Shown in pieces: positions 29,287-38,528 of a DNA stretch of 64,000 nt. The DNA is from Ureibacillus xyleni (GTDB lineage Bacteria > Bacillota > Bacilli > Bacillales_A > Planococcaceae), in NCBI RefSeq assembly GCF_900217795.1, contig NZ_OBMQ01000007.1, forward strand, positions 143,863 through 207,862, read 5' to 3'. Numbering within the stretch: the stretch's first letter is position 1; each line of letters starts with the position of its first letter. Under the pieces are notes generated by a model. It was not told the DNA's origin, made no database searches, and saw only the letters and a list, made by a program, of their open reading frames with translations. The position numbers and the translations under genes are program-made.

Positions 29287-30786
29287 TTATTTAGTTCCTT
29301 TGCCAACGATACTTAAGTAACTGTTACAAACGAAAATTATTAGTAACATAACTTCGAGACTAACTAAACCAATGGCAATATCGTATGGATAACCGTAGAA
29401 ACCGATTTGAGTTGGCCTTACCTTCCATAATAAAAATCCGATGACAACGAAAAGTATGAAACATATGAGGCTTAAGAAAATCCACAACCAGCGATATTTG
29501 TTTGTTTTGCTTTTCCTAATAGTTCTCACTAAAAATACTAAAAAAATAATATTTACTAAGAGGACCAATAAAATTGCCCAACCCGCTATTTTAAATAGTG
29601 GAGGAGCAAATTCTAATTTTAACGGCTCCTTCCCTATTAGAATTTGAAGCATACCCATTGCAATTTCTTGTTTTGGTTCTGAATTCGACTCACCTATAAT
29701 CAGGACAACACCTATGTTTTCTTCTGGAAGCAACATAATGGCACTAGAGGATCCAATGCCATCTCCACCTTTGTAGAGGAGGGTTTGATTATCGTATTGA
29801 CTCACTTCAAATCCTCCTATTGAATACGCCCAACCTTCATGCTCAGTTGGAACTACACCTTCATACGACATTTCTAAAGTGTCCGTACTTAACCATGGTG
29901 ATGGACCTAGTGTCGCAGCTACATATTTTGCAAGGTCTAAGCTATTTGAATATATACCACCTTCTGGATCTTGACTAGCTCCAAAGGTTTCATAATTTAA
30001 TAACCTTGTATTTCGAAAACCAAAAAACCAGCTATATTCTTTGGCAATATCTTGGGTTTGATTAAGATTATGCCCAAAAGCCGTACTCTCCAAATCTAAT
30101 CGTTGAAATACATTCATTTGCATATAATCGTAATAGCTCATACCGGTTACTTTTTCAATAATTAAGCCCAGTATGTTATAGCAAGAATTACAATATTGAC
30201 CTTTTTCACCTGGATCTGAGGTCATTTCAACCGTACTTAACGTTTTAATTGCGTTTTCTAATGAGTTCCTATTATTCTTTTCGTCTTCGAAAATTGCTCC
30301 GTCCGCTTTATATCGATCCACACCAGCTGAATGTGTTAATAGGTGTTCAATGGTGACTTCTTTTGATTTTTCTATATCTTTATAAGTAAACCATGGTAAG
30401 TATTTTTGAACAGAGTCTTGGAGATTTAGTTTCCCTTGTTCATGCAAACTCAAAATGGCTGTTGCCGTGAACACCTTCGTAACAGACGCAATTGCATAAA
30501 TCGTTTCAGCAGTTGCCCTTTTTTGACCTTTTAAATCACTGTAACCTACCCCGCTTGAATCAATCACTTCATTGTTTGCAACTATTGCATATGAACCCCC
30601 AACAATTTCAGCTCGTTCAAATTGCTTCTCAACATAAGATTTTACGTTCCTTACATTTTCTTCTGAAATATCAACCGCATTAGCAAATGTTTGATTAGTA
30701 AATGAACTAATTAAAAATACGATTGTTAAAAAGAACACAAACCTTCTCCACCACATATGACTATTTCCAACAACTTCATTCATCAT
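29287..30786 (-). CDS. membrane-anchored serine hydrolase (beta-lactamase/PBP family), copy 1
   Basis: A 499-residue protein with a signal/anchor helix (about 13-35), an extracellular class C beta-lactamase-type domain (about 40-375) and three or four membrane helices at the C-terminus. Active-site motifs are SVTK (Ser near 101) and YCN. This is the PF00144 family that includes D-aminopeptidases, esterases and Bacillus PbpE-type peptidases. With the similar gene at 30913 and the nearby two-component systems it forms an envelope-response group. GAGGCGAG precedes the ATG. Confidence 0.85.
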   Translation of the reverse strand: MMNEVVGNSHMWWRRFVFFLTIVFLISSFTNQTFANAVDISEENVRNVKSYVEKQFERAEIVGGSYAIVANNEVIDSSGVGYSDLKGQKRATAETIYAIASVTKVFTATAILSLHEQGKLNLQDSVQKYLPWFTYKDIEKSKEVTIEHLLTHSAGVDRYKADGAIFEDEKNNRNSLENAIKTLSTVEMTSDPGEKGQYCNSCYNILGLIIEKVTGMSYYDYMQMNVFQRLDLESTAFGHNLNQTQDIAKEYSWFFGFRNTRLLNYETFGASQDPEGGIYSNSLDLAKYVAATLGPSPWLSTDTLEMSYEGVVPTEHEGWAYSIGGFEVSQYDNQTLLYKGGDGIGSSSAIMLLPEENIGVVLIIGESNSEPKQEIAMGMLQILIGKEPLKLEFAPPLFKIAGWAILLVLLVNIIFLVFLVRTIRKSKTNKYRWLWIFLSLICFILFVVIGFLLWKVRPTQIGFYGYPYDIAIGLVSLEVMLLIIFVCNSYLSIVGKGTK

Positions 30787-30854
30787 TGCTCGCCTCTTTT
30801 ACGTAAATTTTTGGCTTCGTTCTAATCAAAGTTAGAAGAAAAAAGTCATAAAAA

Positions 30855-30886
30855 AAAGTGCCTTCCGGATAATAGGAAGTCACTTT
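30855..30886 (-). terminator. terminator of the second serine hydrolase gene
   Basis: Stem aaagtgccttcc/ggaagtcacttt; on the minus strand it is followed by eight T residues. Confidence 0.85.
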
Positions 30887-30912
30887 AGGAATTATTTTAT
30901 TCAAAGAAATAT

Positions 30913-32424
30913 CTAATTTGGAAATTGCTTCGTTTTTACTTTTTTCTTAAATATCAGCAGCATCCATACTATTTTAGTTAAACCAAAAGCAAATATAGTA
31001 AGCATAGTAAAAAGTAGTACACATGTCATATCAGATTGAACACAGAAGAAAAACCCCCAAGATGGAGCCCCCAAAAATTTAGGTAATGCGATAAAGATTA
31101 TAATTGGTAATAAGATTTGTAAAGCTGTCATAATCAATGTCCATGTAGAGATTCGATATCGATTGCCTAAATTCCTTTTTAAACGAATACCATACGATAG
31201 CAATCCTACCAAAGTTATTATAACTATCATGTCAAAAATCATATAATAGAATTTATAACTTTGAGTTTCACCTACTTGCGGCTCCTTGCCTAGCAAAATC
31301 GAAATAACCCCATCTGTACTTATATGAGAGTCCCCTGGTGCAAAGGTTCCTGTGTTAGTATTTGTTAAAATAACTACTCCTATTTTTTTCTCCGGAATGA
31401 TATACATATCGGTTCTTGCAGCAGATAATAAATCCCCTGAATGCCCAATCACCACTGTCCCTTGAACTTTTCGTTGCCACCATCCCATTGCATAATGACC
31501 AAAAAACTCGTCATCTAAATACATTTCTGCTGTTTCTGAAGCCGTTTGGAGTGTTTGTATACCTTTTTCAGAAACTAACTTTTGCCCTGCTAGTGTTCCT
31601 TTATTCATATACATTAGCAAATATTTTCCCATATCTTCTATACTTGATACCATATAACCACTCGCTAGGAAGTTTGGCAAATTACTCATAATCGTCTTCG
31701 TTGGTAAAAGCATACCAAACCACGAAGTAAAATCTTTCGAAAGTCCACTTTTCTTTGCACCTTCAATAGAAGTAAAAGAGGTATTCATGTTTAATGGAGT
31801 TAATATTTGTGTTTCAATATAATCGGCTAACGGCATCCCTGATACGTACTCAATCAATAGGCCCAAGCTTATGTAGTTTAAATTGGAGTACTCAAATTTT
31901 GTTCCAGGGGGGTGATTAAGGTCCAACTGTTTCATGAGCCTGACCGTATCTTCTAATGACTTATTCAACAACCCTTTCCCAATGACTACCTCAGATGGAA
32001 GACCACTTGTTTGATTTAAAAGATGTCGAATGGTAATACCCGCTGCTGCCTCTTCATCTTTCAATCTAAACCATGGTATATACTCTTTAATAGGTGCATC
32101 TAATTCGACTTTACCTTGATCTACCAGCTGCATAATAGCTAAAGAGGTGAATGATTTACTAAGTGATGCTATCTTCATTGGAGTCTGTATAGTCAAACTT
32201 TTACCATAATTAGCCCTACCAAAAGCCTTCATGTGAACAACTTCATCGCCCTCAAGGATTGCATATGCTAATCCACTTATCGCTTGAGACTTCATTTGAT
32301 CTTGCAAATAGGTATCAATGTGTTGATACTTTCCTGTTTTATCCCCAGCCTCTACATACTTTTCTATTGATCCATTTAAGAGAGTTAAAATCATACATAA
32401 CAATATCACTGTTCTTTTTATCAT
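30913..32424 (-). CDS. membrane-anchored serine hydrolase (beta-lactamase/PBP family), copy 2
   Basis: About 503 residues, with the same architecture as copy 1: an N-terminal signal helix, a PF00144 catalytic domain with SLSK and YSN motifs and the HSGDLLSA segment that replaces the KTG triad with HxG, and four C-terminal membrane helices. The ATG at 32424 has AAAGGA 9 nt upstream. Two palindromes lie 60-115 bp upstream and could be binding sites for the adjacent response regulator. Confidence 0.85.
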   Translation of the reverse strand: MIKRTVILLCMILTLLNGSIEKYVEAGDKTGKYQHIDTYLQDQMKSQAISGLAYAILEGDEVVHMKAFGRANYGKSLTIQTPMKIASLSKSFTSLAIMQLVDQGKVELDAPIKEYIPWFRLKDEEAAAGITIRHLLNQTSGLPSEVVIGKGLLNKSLEDTVRLMKQLDLNHPPGTKFEYSNLNYISLGLLIEYVSGMPLADYIETQILTPLNMNTSFTSIEGAKKSGLSKDFTSWFGMLLPTKTIMSNLPNFLASGYMVSSIEDMGKYLLMYMNKGTLAGQKLVSEKGIQTLQTASETAEMYLDDEFFGHYAMGWWQRKVQGTVVIGHSGDLLSAARTDMYIIPEKKIGVVILTNTNTGTFAPGDSHISTDGVISILLGKEPQVGETQSYKFYYMIFDMIVIITLVGLLSYGIRLKRNLGNRYRISTWTLIMTALQILLPIIIFIALPKFLGAPSWGFFFCVQSDMTCVLLFTMLTIFAFGLTKIVWMLLIFKKKVKTKQFPN

Positions 32425-32487
32425 TTTGGGCAATCCTTTCTCATGTCTTCAATCATATTATCTGACATAAAAAGGAAACCATCATAG

Positions 32488-32499
32488 TGACCACGGTCA
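32488..32499. promoter_or_regulatory. dyad site tgaccacggtca upstream of hydrolase copy 2
   Basis: A perfect 5-2-5 dyad (tgacc-ac-ggtca) lies 64 bp upstream of the hydrolase start. It shares the TGAC/GTCA half-sites with the palindrome at 32524-32539, centre to centre about 38 bp. These are candidate NarL-type regulator sites. Confidence 0.4.
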
Positions 32500-32523
32500 T
32501 ATTGTTTAAGTATTCGCCTAAAT

Positions 32524-32539
32524 TATGACTAGAGTCATA
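32524..32539. promoter_or_regulatory. palindrome tatgactagagtcata overlapping the end of the second regulator gene
   Basis: A perfect 7-2-7 palindrome spans the stop codon of the response regulator gene and lies about 100 bp upstream of hydrolase copy 2. It pairs with the site at 32488-32499. Confidence 0.4.
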
Positions 32540-33188
32540 CCATACCCTCGTCAATAGCTTTTCTTGCAACTTTTAATCTGTCATGTAAATCAAGCTTTGC
32601 ATAGATATTAGAAATGTAGTTTTTTACAGTACCTACTGATAGAAATAACCGAGCTGATATTTCAGTATTAGTTAAACCTTCTGCAAGACAACTCAAAACT
32701 TCCATTTCTCTTTCTGTTAAGCCATAATTATGTGGATTTTCCACCACTGTCCTTTTAGGAGTTTGTGTGCTCATCTGTTCAATCAATAAATGAGCTATTT
32801 CTTTTGAGATAAACGTTCCACCACGGGAAATCAGCTTTATTCCAGCTATTAAATCTACTGGATTAATTGCCTTAAGAAGATAACCCTCTGCTCCTGCCCT
32901 TAACGCTTCCGTTACATAATTAATATCTTGAAAAGTTGTTAAAATAACTATCCTGATGTCTGGCCACCTCGATTTAATTATTTTTGTAGCTTCAACTCCA
33001 TCTAAAATAGGCATACGAACGTCCATCAATACGATATCAGGACTCAATTTTTCACAGTACTGAATTGCCTTTTCTCCATTTTCTGCAAGTTCAATAACTT
33101 GAATATCATTTTCTAGCAGAAAGGTATCCTGCAATCCTTCACGAATGATTTCTTGATCATCGACTATGAGTAACTTAATTTTGCTCAT
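32535..33188 (-). CDS. NarL/LuxR-family response regulator (second pair)
   Basis: A 217-residue protein with receiver domain (IVDDQEIIREG, phospho-acceptor Asp in VLMDVRMPILDG) and LuxR HTH (MEVLSCLAEGLTNTEISARLFLSVGTVKNYISNIYAKL). Its recognition helix (SVGTVKNYISNIYAKL) is almost identical to that of the first regulator (SLGTVKNYISNIYSKL), so the two probably bind the same DNA sites. It overlaps its kinase gene by 4 bp. Confidence 0.92.
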   Translation of the reverse strand: MSKIKLLIVDDQEIIREGLQDTFLLENDIQVIELAENGEKAIQYCEKLSPDIVLMDVRMPILDGVEATKIIKSRWPDIRIVILTTFQDINYVTEALRAGAEGYLLKAINPVDLIAGIKLISRGGTFISKEIAHLLIEQMSTQTPKRTVVENPHNYGLTEREMEVLSCLAEGLTNTEISARLFLSVGTVKNYISNIYAKLDLHDRLKVARKAIDEGMV

Positions 33189-34366
33189 TTGTGTCCTCCT
33201 TGATAAGGAATTGTGCAGGTAAGTTCTACACCATGCCCAGATGAAGCTCTAATATGTAAATTTCCGTTTAAGGTTAAAAGTCTTTGTCTCATACTTTTCA
33301 GACCAAATCCAAATTGAACTTCATCTGTACCAACCCCATCGTCTTTAATTGTTAATACCACACCATCACGCTCAAAAGTAAATGTAATCGAAATATTTTG
33401 AGCATTACCATGTCTTTTGGCATTCGTCAGTGCTTCTTGAAGACAGCGCATCAAAGTGTTCTGAGTATGGTAACCTAGTTCTTGTTTACTGTCAGTATGT
33501 TCAAAGTAGATTTTTGTTCCTGTATTCTTTGCAAAATCGTCAGCCAAGCTAGACAGTTTATATACGATGGATTCGTCATTTACAAAGTCGTTATTCATGT
33601 GAATGTTTTCCCTAATTTCATCAAGGCCTTTTCGTGTTGAATTTCTTAACACTTGTAATTTAGTTAGTGCTCTTTCTGTGTCGGATAGCTTTAGATTAGC
33701 AATGATGCCATCAATTCCAACTATGACAGATGTAAAAGAGTGTCCTACTGTGTCATGTAACTCACTTGCCATCCGATTCCGTTCTTCCAGCAACGTTAAT
33801 CTTTCAACTTGTTTTGCATACTGTTCCAAAATATTATTTTGCTCAGTAATTAAAAGGTATTGTTTTTGATTTTCCTTTAGTAATACATCCATTCGATTAA
33901 AGGTAAAACCAACACCTAACGCAATCATATTGTTTAATAAATGTGTGAGTAGAACAATTAATGGTTCACTGTGTAAAACAATTCCCATAATCGGTATCAA
34001 TAAAAATGAAATATTGATTATCCACCACGAAAACCGGTGAGAATAATAGAATCCCAAAATAATTAATGGTATCAATAATAGAGATGAATCAGAACCGACA
34101 AATAATAATAAATAAGCATAAAGACTTCCAGTTAGCAATAACTCTAATAAATAATATTTTCGGTGTGAAAAATTGCTAGGCAATAGAAAATATTGTGGTA
34201 AAAGATATGACAAAAAAAGCCATAATAATAGAGCGCTAAAAGGAACCAAGGTTGTATTAAAAGTTTCATTATTAGTAATAATCATGATCCACAATAAAAG
34301 CCAAATCAGACGTATCCCAATAAATACATCATCCATCCTATTCAAGAGTATTTTTTTATTTTTCAT
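33185..34366 (-). CDS. HisKA_3-type sensor histidine kinase (second pair)
   Basis: About 393 residues with five or six N-terminal membrane helices, a short coiled segment, the phospho-acceptor motif ERNRMASELHDTVGHSFTS and an HATPase (N box LQEALTNAKRHG, G box DDGVGTDEVQFGFGLKSMRQR). It is a paralogue of the kinase at 26860. The ATG at 34366 has GGGGA 6-7 nt upstream. No ABC transporter, the usual partner of this class, is present. Confidence 0.9.
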   Translation of the reverse strand: MKNKKILLNRMDDVFIGIRLIWLLLWIMIITNNETFNTTLVPFSALLLWLFLSYLLPQYFLLPSNFSHRKYYLLELLLTGSLYAYLLLFVGSDSSLLLIPLIILGFYYSHRFSWWIINISFLLIPIMGIVLHSEPLIVLLTHLLNNMIALGVGFTFNRMDVLLKENQKQYLLITEQNNILEQYAKQVERLTLLEERNRMASELHDTVGHSFTSVIVGIDGIIANLKLSDTERALTKLQVLRNSTRKGLDEIRENIHMNNDFVNDESIVYKLSSLADDFAKNTGTKIYFEHTDSKQELGYHTQNTLMRCLQEALTNAKRHGNAQNISITFTFERDGVVLTIKDDGVGTDEVQFGFGLKSMRQRLLTLNGNLHIRASSGHGVELTCTIPYQGGHK

Positions 34367-34430
34367 ATAATTCCCCATTTATATTGTAAAGATTACTACT
34401 ATATTTTTAGTTCACGAGTGACAATAAAAA

Positions 34431-34488
34431 CCTCCTAACAATTCATGTTCACGTGAAAATCACAAAACATGGCAATCATTAGAAGGTG
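34431..34488 (-). terminator. long-stem terminator of the GNAT gene
   Basis: An imperfect stem of about 20 bp (cctcctaacaattcatgtt against aacatggcaatcattagaagg) is followed on the minus strand by GTTTTTATT. Confidence 0.7.
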
Positions 34489-34502
34489 TGGAGTATTTGG
34501 AC

Positions 34503-34979
34503 TTATTTATCTTCAACTTTCATTTTCATAATATACTGTTCCCCAATTGGACCAATTTTTCTTTCGCCCGTATCATAGAACCCTACCTTACGATATAATT
34601 CTTGAGCTGGAATATTTTTATAATTTACAGCAAGGACAATTTCATTATAAGAAGGAAATTCGGATTTCACAAAATTACTTAGTTTTTGCATTGCCTTTTT
34701 TGCAAAACCTTTCCCCTGCTCTAAATGGTTTATAGAAAAAGCAGTTAATAACAATGCATGAGGATTAGCAGAGTATTCCTTAACTCGATTGGAATTGTGA
34801 AGTAAAAAGAAACCAACAGGAGCGTCCCCATATACAATGACAATAGGATGTTTCCCTTCAGTTTCTTCTAAAATATCAATCGGCAAAGCAGTAAATTTCT
34901 TTTGCTCTGCCGGTAAATGGAAGGACTTTAAAATTTCTAAGTGATTTTTTTCAAAATGTCTTAGTGAAATAGTATCCAT
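34503..34979 (-). CDS. GNAT family N-acetyltransferase
   Basis: A 158-residue single-domain GNAT protein. The acetyl-CoA loop is at HLEQGKGFAKKAMQKL, and the C-terminal NIPAQELYRKVGFYDTGER is the typical end of the fold. The substrate is unknown. AAGGGGAAAT precedes the ATG; the gene has its own terminator. Confidence 0.88.
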   Translation of the reverse strand: MDTISLRHFEKNHLEILKSFHLPAEQKKFTALPIDILEETEGKHPIVIVYGDAPVGFFLLHNSNRVKEYSANPHALLLTAFSINHLEQGKGFAKKAMQKLSNFVKSEFPSYNEIVLAVNYKNIPAQELYRKVGFYDTGERKIGPIGEQYIMKMKVEDK

Positions 34980-35104
34980 ATTTCCCCTTGGTATTAAATA
35001 GCCTTTAAAACTTACAAGTTATTGGCATGACAACTAATATATAACATACTACCATACTTTAGGCTCAATGAATATTCAGATCTTCCTAGAGCATTTTGAA
35101 TAAG

Positions 35105-35713
35105 TTATAAACTTTCAGGTAAATGATGTTTATATAACTCTAATATATTCGTATTTTCTTGTAGCACAGCCATTGTTTTAGGGTTGGGCTTCACAAAAAT
35201 AGTTGGATAATTCTTTTCATTAAATTTCTCTTGTGGAATAAAAGCTAATTTTTCTTCATCTAAAGAAAATTGTGCATCAATTCCGTTTTTATTACCACGA
35301 GCATCTAGCCTTATCCATCTGTTTAAAGTTCTAAAGTAAACAGCATTTAAAGCGTGAATACAATACCCCTTTTCTGGTGTGTCAAACAACATTAACCGTT
35401 GATAACAAAAACCTGTTGGAATACCTTGAGAACGTAATAAAGATGCGAGCAAATTTGATTTTGCATAGCATATCCCCTCTTTGTAGGTCAGTACATCAGA
35501 TGCATTACACGTAACCTTTTCCCCTTGAATATCCCAAGAATGTGATATTTCATCACGAACAAATTCAAAGGCTATTCTTGCTTTTTCTATTTCGGATTGA
35601 GATTGTGTAAAAAGTTCCATAGTCTTTTTTTTAATAAAAGGGTGAGAATAATTAACTTCTTTTAGCTCAAGCACATAATCATCTAATTTCTCAGACTCAC
35701 AAATCAATTTCAT
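35105..35713 (-). CDS. transglutaminase-like cysteine protease-fold protein
   Basis: The 202-residue protein is a transglutaminase-like domain with the full triad: Cys in KEGICYAKSNLLASLLRS, His in CIHALNAVYF and Asp in RWIRLDARG. Bacterial members are peptidases or amide hydrolases. There is no signal peptide, so it acts in the cytoplasm. It is monocistronic and divergent from the PD-(D/E)XK gene. Confidence 0.82.
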   Translation of the reverse strand: MKLICESEKLDDYVLELKEVNYSHPFIKKKTMELFTQSQSEIEKARIAFEFVRDEISHSWDIQGEKVTCNASDVLTYKEGICYAKSNLLASLLRSQGIPTGFCYQRLMLFDTPEKGYCIHALNAVYFRTLNRWIRLDARGNKNGIDAQFSLDEEKLAFIPQEKFNEKNYPTIFVKPNPKTMAVLQENTNILELYKHHLPESL

Positions 35714-35857
35714 TTAATCAACTCCCACGAATTATTATTCATAATTTCGTATTATTATAAGTTAATAGAAAGTTCTTTCATAGGATAATTTTCACACTCA
35801 CCAAAAAAAGTATAAAATATGAATAGATAAAATTTTTACGTGAAAGGAATTACGTGT

Positions 35858-36877
35858 ATGGCCAATATCTTTGAAAGATTACTGCAGCTGTACAAGATAC
35901 AAAAACGCTCTGAAAAAACCCCACTTGAAGATTTTGTAACTGAGTTAGTAGCGGGGATACTGCAAACAGATCAACAATTACTAGATCGGTTTGTGAATGA
36001 AGTATTGCAAATTGAGGGAGATGGATTTAAAGTCGATTCTCAAGTTCGTTATGCTCACCATTCAGACCAAAACTGTATAATTGATCTTGTTTTTGAAAAT
36101 GAGGCGACTATTTGCTTTTTGGAAAATAAGGTGGCAAGTGGTGAAGGGGAACGGCAACTGAAACGATATGCTGAGGTTTTAACCAGAATTAGCGAAGAAA
36201 GTGGTAAGAAAACATATTTACGATATTGTACGAAATTTTATGATCCAAAGACGATGGCGATATGTTCATTTTATCAATTTCGTTGGCAAAAAGTGTATGA
36301 ATTTCTGGAAAAACAAGAACAAACTGAAATAATCAATGCATTCTTAGAACTGTTAAGAGGTGAAAAAATGGCAGGGGTAAAAGATTTTAGTATTGAGGAT
36401 ATTGTGGTAATGAAAGGTTTTCAGGGTATCATTGCGAAGATGGATGAAGTATTAGATTTAGCGAGAGTTCCGTTTTTAGAGCATTTTGGTCAGCCGTATC
36501 AGCGCGATTATGAACGCCTAAAGCAAATTCCTTCCAATAACCGATATTCTCTCTGGACTAGTTCATATAGAGGTGAAGATATCGAAATAATGATTGGTTT
36601 CGAAATGGAAAGTGTAAAAGACAATGTTTCCCCAGTTCTCTTCGTTCAAGTATATAGACAAAAGAACAAAGAATTTGCAGCTAAGATGCAAAAGCAATCT
36701 TTAGGTGATAGTGACAAATTTGATTATTATCAGGTTGAAAACAATGAGGTCTATGCTTGGTATGAGACATCTTTGCTAAATTTCTTAACCGAGAATAATC
36801 AAAAGGAACGCATTGTGGATTGGTTTTCAGAGAAGTTGGCGAAGACAAAGGGGATTATTGATAGCTTATATAGGTGA
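35858..36877 (+). CDS. PD-(D/E)XK nuclease superfamily protein (PF14281-like)
   Basis: About 339 residues. The nuclease core is readable: IIDLVFENEATICFLENKVASGEG contains the Asp and the E-x-K of the active site, followed by RQLKRYAEVL. PF14281-type proteins of this form are often found near defence genes, but their substrate is not established. The ATG at 35858 has AAAGGA 9 nt upstream; the frame also reads from a GTG at 35840. The gene lies about 1.4 kb outside the ssrA element. Confidence 0.8.
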   Translation: MANIFERLLQLYKIQKRSEKTPLEDFVTELVAGILQTDQQLLDRFVNEVLQIEGDGFKVDSQVRYAHHSDQNCIIDLVFENEATICFLENKVASGEGERQLKRYAEVLTRISEESGKKTYLRYCTKFYDPKTMAICSFYQFRWQKVYEFLEKQEQTEIINAFLELLRGEKMAGVKDFSIEDIVVMKGFQGIIAKMDEVLDLARVPFLEHFGQPYQRDYERLKQIPSNNRYSLWTSSYRGEDIEIMIGFEMESVKDNVSPVLFVQVYRQKNKEFAAKMQKQSLGDSDKFDYYQVENNEVYAWYETSLLNFLTENNQKERIVDWFSEKLAKTKGIIDSLYR

Positions 36878-36987
36878 CTTGATAATAGCAATCTATTTCT
36901 TATTTAAAAGGTAACACATATGTAGACCTCAGAGAGTTAGGAGCTGTTCAAATAGTTTCCTTTTTAGCTCTAGTCGTTTCAATAACA

Positions 36988-37024
36988 AACGTCAAAACCC
37001 CATTTTTTTAAGGATTTTGACGTT
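36988..37024. terminator. bidirectional terminator between convergent genes
   Basis: Stem aacgtcaaaaccc / ggattttgacgtt with T-runs on both strands. It is strikingly similar to the ssrA terminator at 38198-38234. Confidence 0.85.
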
Positions 37025-37041
37025 TTCCTATGCACAGTTAT

Positions 37042-37869
37042 TTATTTATTTTTACGTGCGAATAAACCACCAATTTTTTTCACATTATCAATTGAAGCCA
37101 ATTCTTTAACTTTGTCGTTTTGGATTGCACCTACTGCGATATCCTTTACTCCAATCGCTACATTTTTTGACAATTCTTTTTTCTTTTCGTTTTCCTCAAT
37201 GTTATTGTCAATTTGTAGCTTTAATTCGACCATTTCATTTTTATAGCTAGTTAGTTCATTTAAAGATTGACGGTATTTTCCTAGTTTTTGAGTATAACTA
37301 GGTAATTTTTTTCTCTGTTGTTCATAGCCATCACTCTCACTAAAACGTTCCCAAGCTTTTTTTATTTGTCCGTCCATTAATAAATTCACGAAAGATCCTT
37401 GGCTATGTTGTAAAGCCGGAATAATTTTTGAAATGGCTTGAATTTCATTCCGAAAAGAAATCTCAGCGTCTGATAGTGTCTTTACAGCATCCGCCATATA
37501 ATCTTTAGCATCATAAGGCTTGTTCAACATTAGCCAACTCATTGCTATGTAAGATTGCGTTACACCTAAAGAATATAAATCGATGGGTGCCTTTTCTTGT
37601 TTTGCTTTTAAAATGCCACAACTACTAATAAATTCTTTTTTGGCTTGTTCAATCAGTTGATTTGTTTCTTTAGCACTTCTATGCTCTTTCTTAGCATCCT
37701 CTAAATAAATCATACCTGCTTCAAATGGCCCTTGCTGTAAGGCTTTAATTTCATTCTCGAACAATTGATACATATTCGTTTGTGATTCTTCTATCGTGCT
37801 CATTTGATTCATCATTCTATTTTGGCTTTTTTTATCAAAAATCATTTTTCCTATAAATCCAAAAACCAT
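37042..37869 (-). CDS. 275-residue helical protein, unknown
   Basis: A soluble, strongly helical protein without signal or membrane segments. The middle (about 25-150) has repeats of helices with a TPR-like look (LGVTQSYIAMSWLMLNKPYDAKDYMADAVKTLSDAE), and 190-240 is probably a coiled coil. The C-terminus is basic (FARKNK). I recognise no family. TAGGGGGAT precedes the ATG. It is the last chromosomal gene before the element. Confidence 0.6.
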   Translation of the reverse strand: MVFGFIGKMIFDKKSQNRMMNQMSTIEESQTNMYQLFENEIKALQQGPFEAGMIYLEDAKKEHRSAKETNQLIEQAKKEFISSCGILKAKQEKAPIDLYSLGVTQSYIAMSWLMLNKPYDAKDYMADAVKTLSDAEISFRNEIQAISKIIPALQHSQGSFVNLLMDGQIKKAWERFSESDGYEQQRKKLPSYTQKLGKYRQSLNELTSYKNEMVELKLQIDNNIEENEKKKELSKNVAIGVKDIAVGAIQNDKVKELASIDNVKKIGGLFARKNK

Positions 37870-38197
37870 TTCTTAAATCCCCCTAAATATCGCATATAAA
37901 TAAAGATTAGTTACCATCCAATCTTAATAATGATTGGCAAAGTAAATGAGTAAATAAAAGCATAATAGTAAAATTATTCGGTAGACTCAAAATATTAGTA
38001 CAATCGTCATTTATTCTTTTATATTCTTTTTATGCAAACAACCTAAAAAAATTTATATATATGAACATTATATAGTATTTATTCATTATCACAAATTGAA
38101 ATTATTCCCTCATAAATACCTAGTGATGTTTAGCGTTTAATACTATTTCATTACAAATCCTTTTTATACTATAGATAATATGAAATAATAAAACAAA

Positions 38198-38234
38198 AAC
38201 GTCAAAACCCTTGATATTAAAGGATTTTGACGTT
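38198..38234 (-). terminator. original ssrA terminator, now separated from ssrA
   Basis: Stem aacgtcaaaacccttga.. / ..aaggattttgacgtt lies 24 bp beyond the duplicated ssrA 3' end at 38258-38282. Before insertion of the element it would have followed ssrA directly. It now stands 19 kb from the intact gene. Confidence 0.75.
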
Positions 38235-38257
38235 CAATGAAATCATATAAATTTCAA

Positions 38258-38282
38258 TTATGGAGACGGCGGGAGTCGAACC
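38258..38282. other. attachment site attL (25-bp copy of the ssrA 3' end)
   Basis: The sequence beginning ttatggagacggcgggag is identical over 25 bp to 57443-57467 and is the end of the tmRNA acceptor arm and T-loop. Similarity, but not identity, extends a further 75 bp to the left of both copies. The fragment no longer belongs to a functional tmRNA. Confidence 0.92.
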
Positions 38283-38528
38283 ACTATCTTCTAAAAAGGT
38301 TCTAATACCAGTGTTTATAAGGGTTTTTAGCTACTTTCAAAAATGTTTGACCATGGTTTTGACCATGGAATGAATTAATTACTTACGGAGACAAGGTTTT
38401 TAACTCGTTTTTTTCCTTTTCATGAAACAGATATTTCATAGCCCTTTAATGTTGCTAAATTAGATATCACAACTAATTAACAAATAAATGGTAAACTTTG
38501 TTTAAGATTAAAGAAAGGGTTGATAACT
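38283..38528. other. left-end non-coding region with integrase arm-type repeat
   Basis: No gene. The region contains the tandem ttgaccatgg repeat (38346-38369), the core-like cttacggagacaag (38382-38395) and the promoter zone of the ApeA-like gene. Confidence 0.6.
38346..38369. repeat. arm-type direct repeat, left copy
   Basis: Two ttgaccatgg units with a 12-bp period, 23 of 24 bases identical and in the same orientation as 57323-57346 at the other end of the element. Position just inside each att core is typical of binding sites for the N-terminal domain of tyrosine integrases. Confidence 0.75.
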
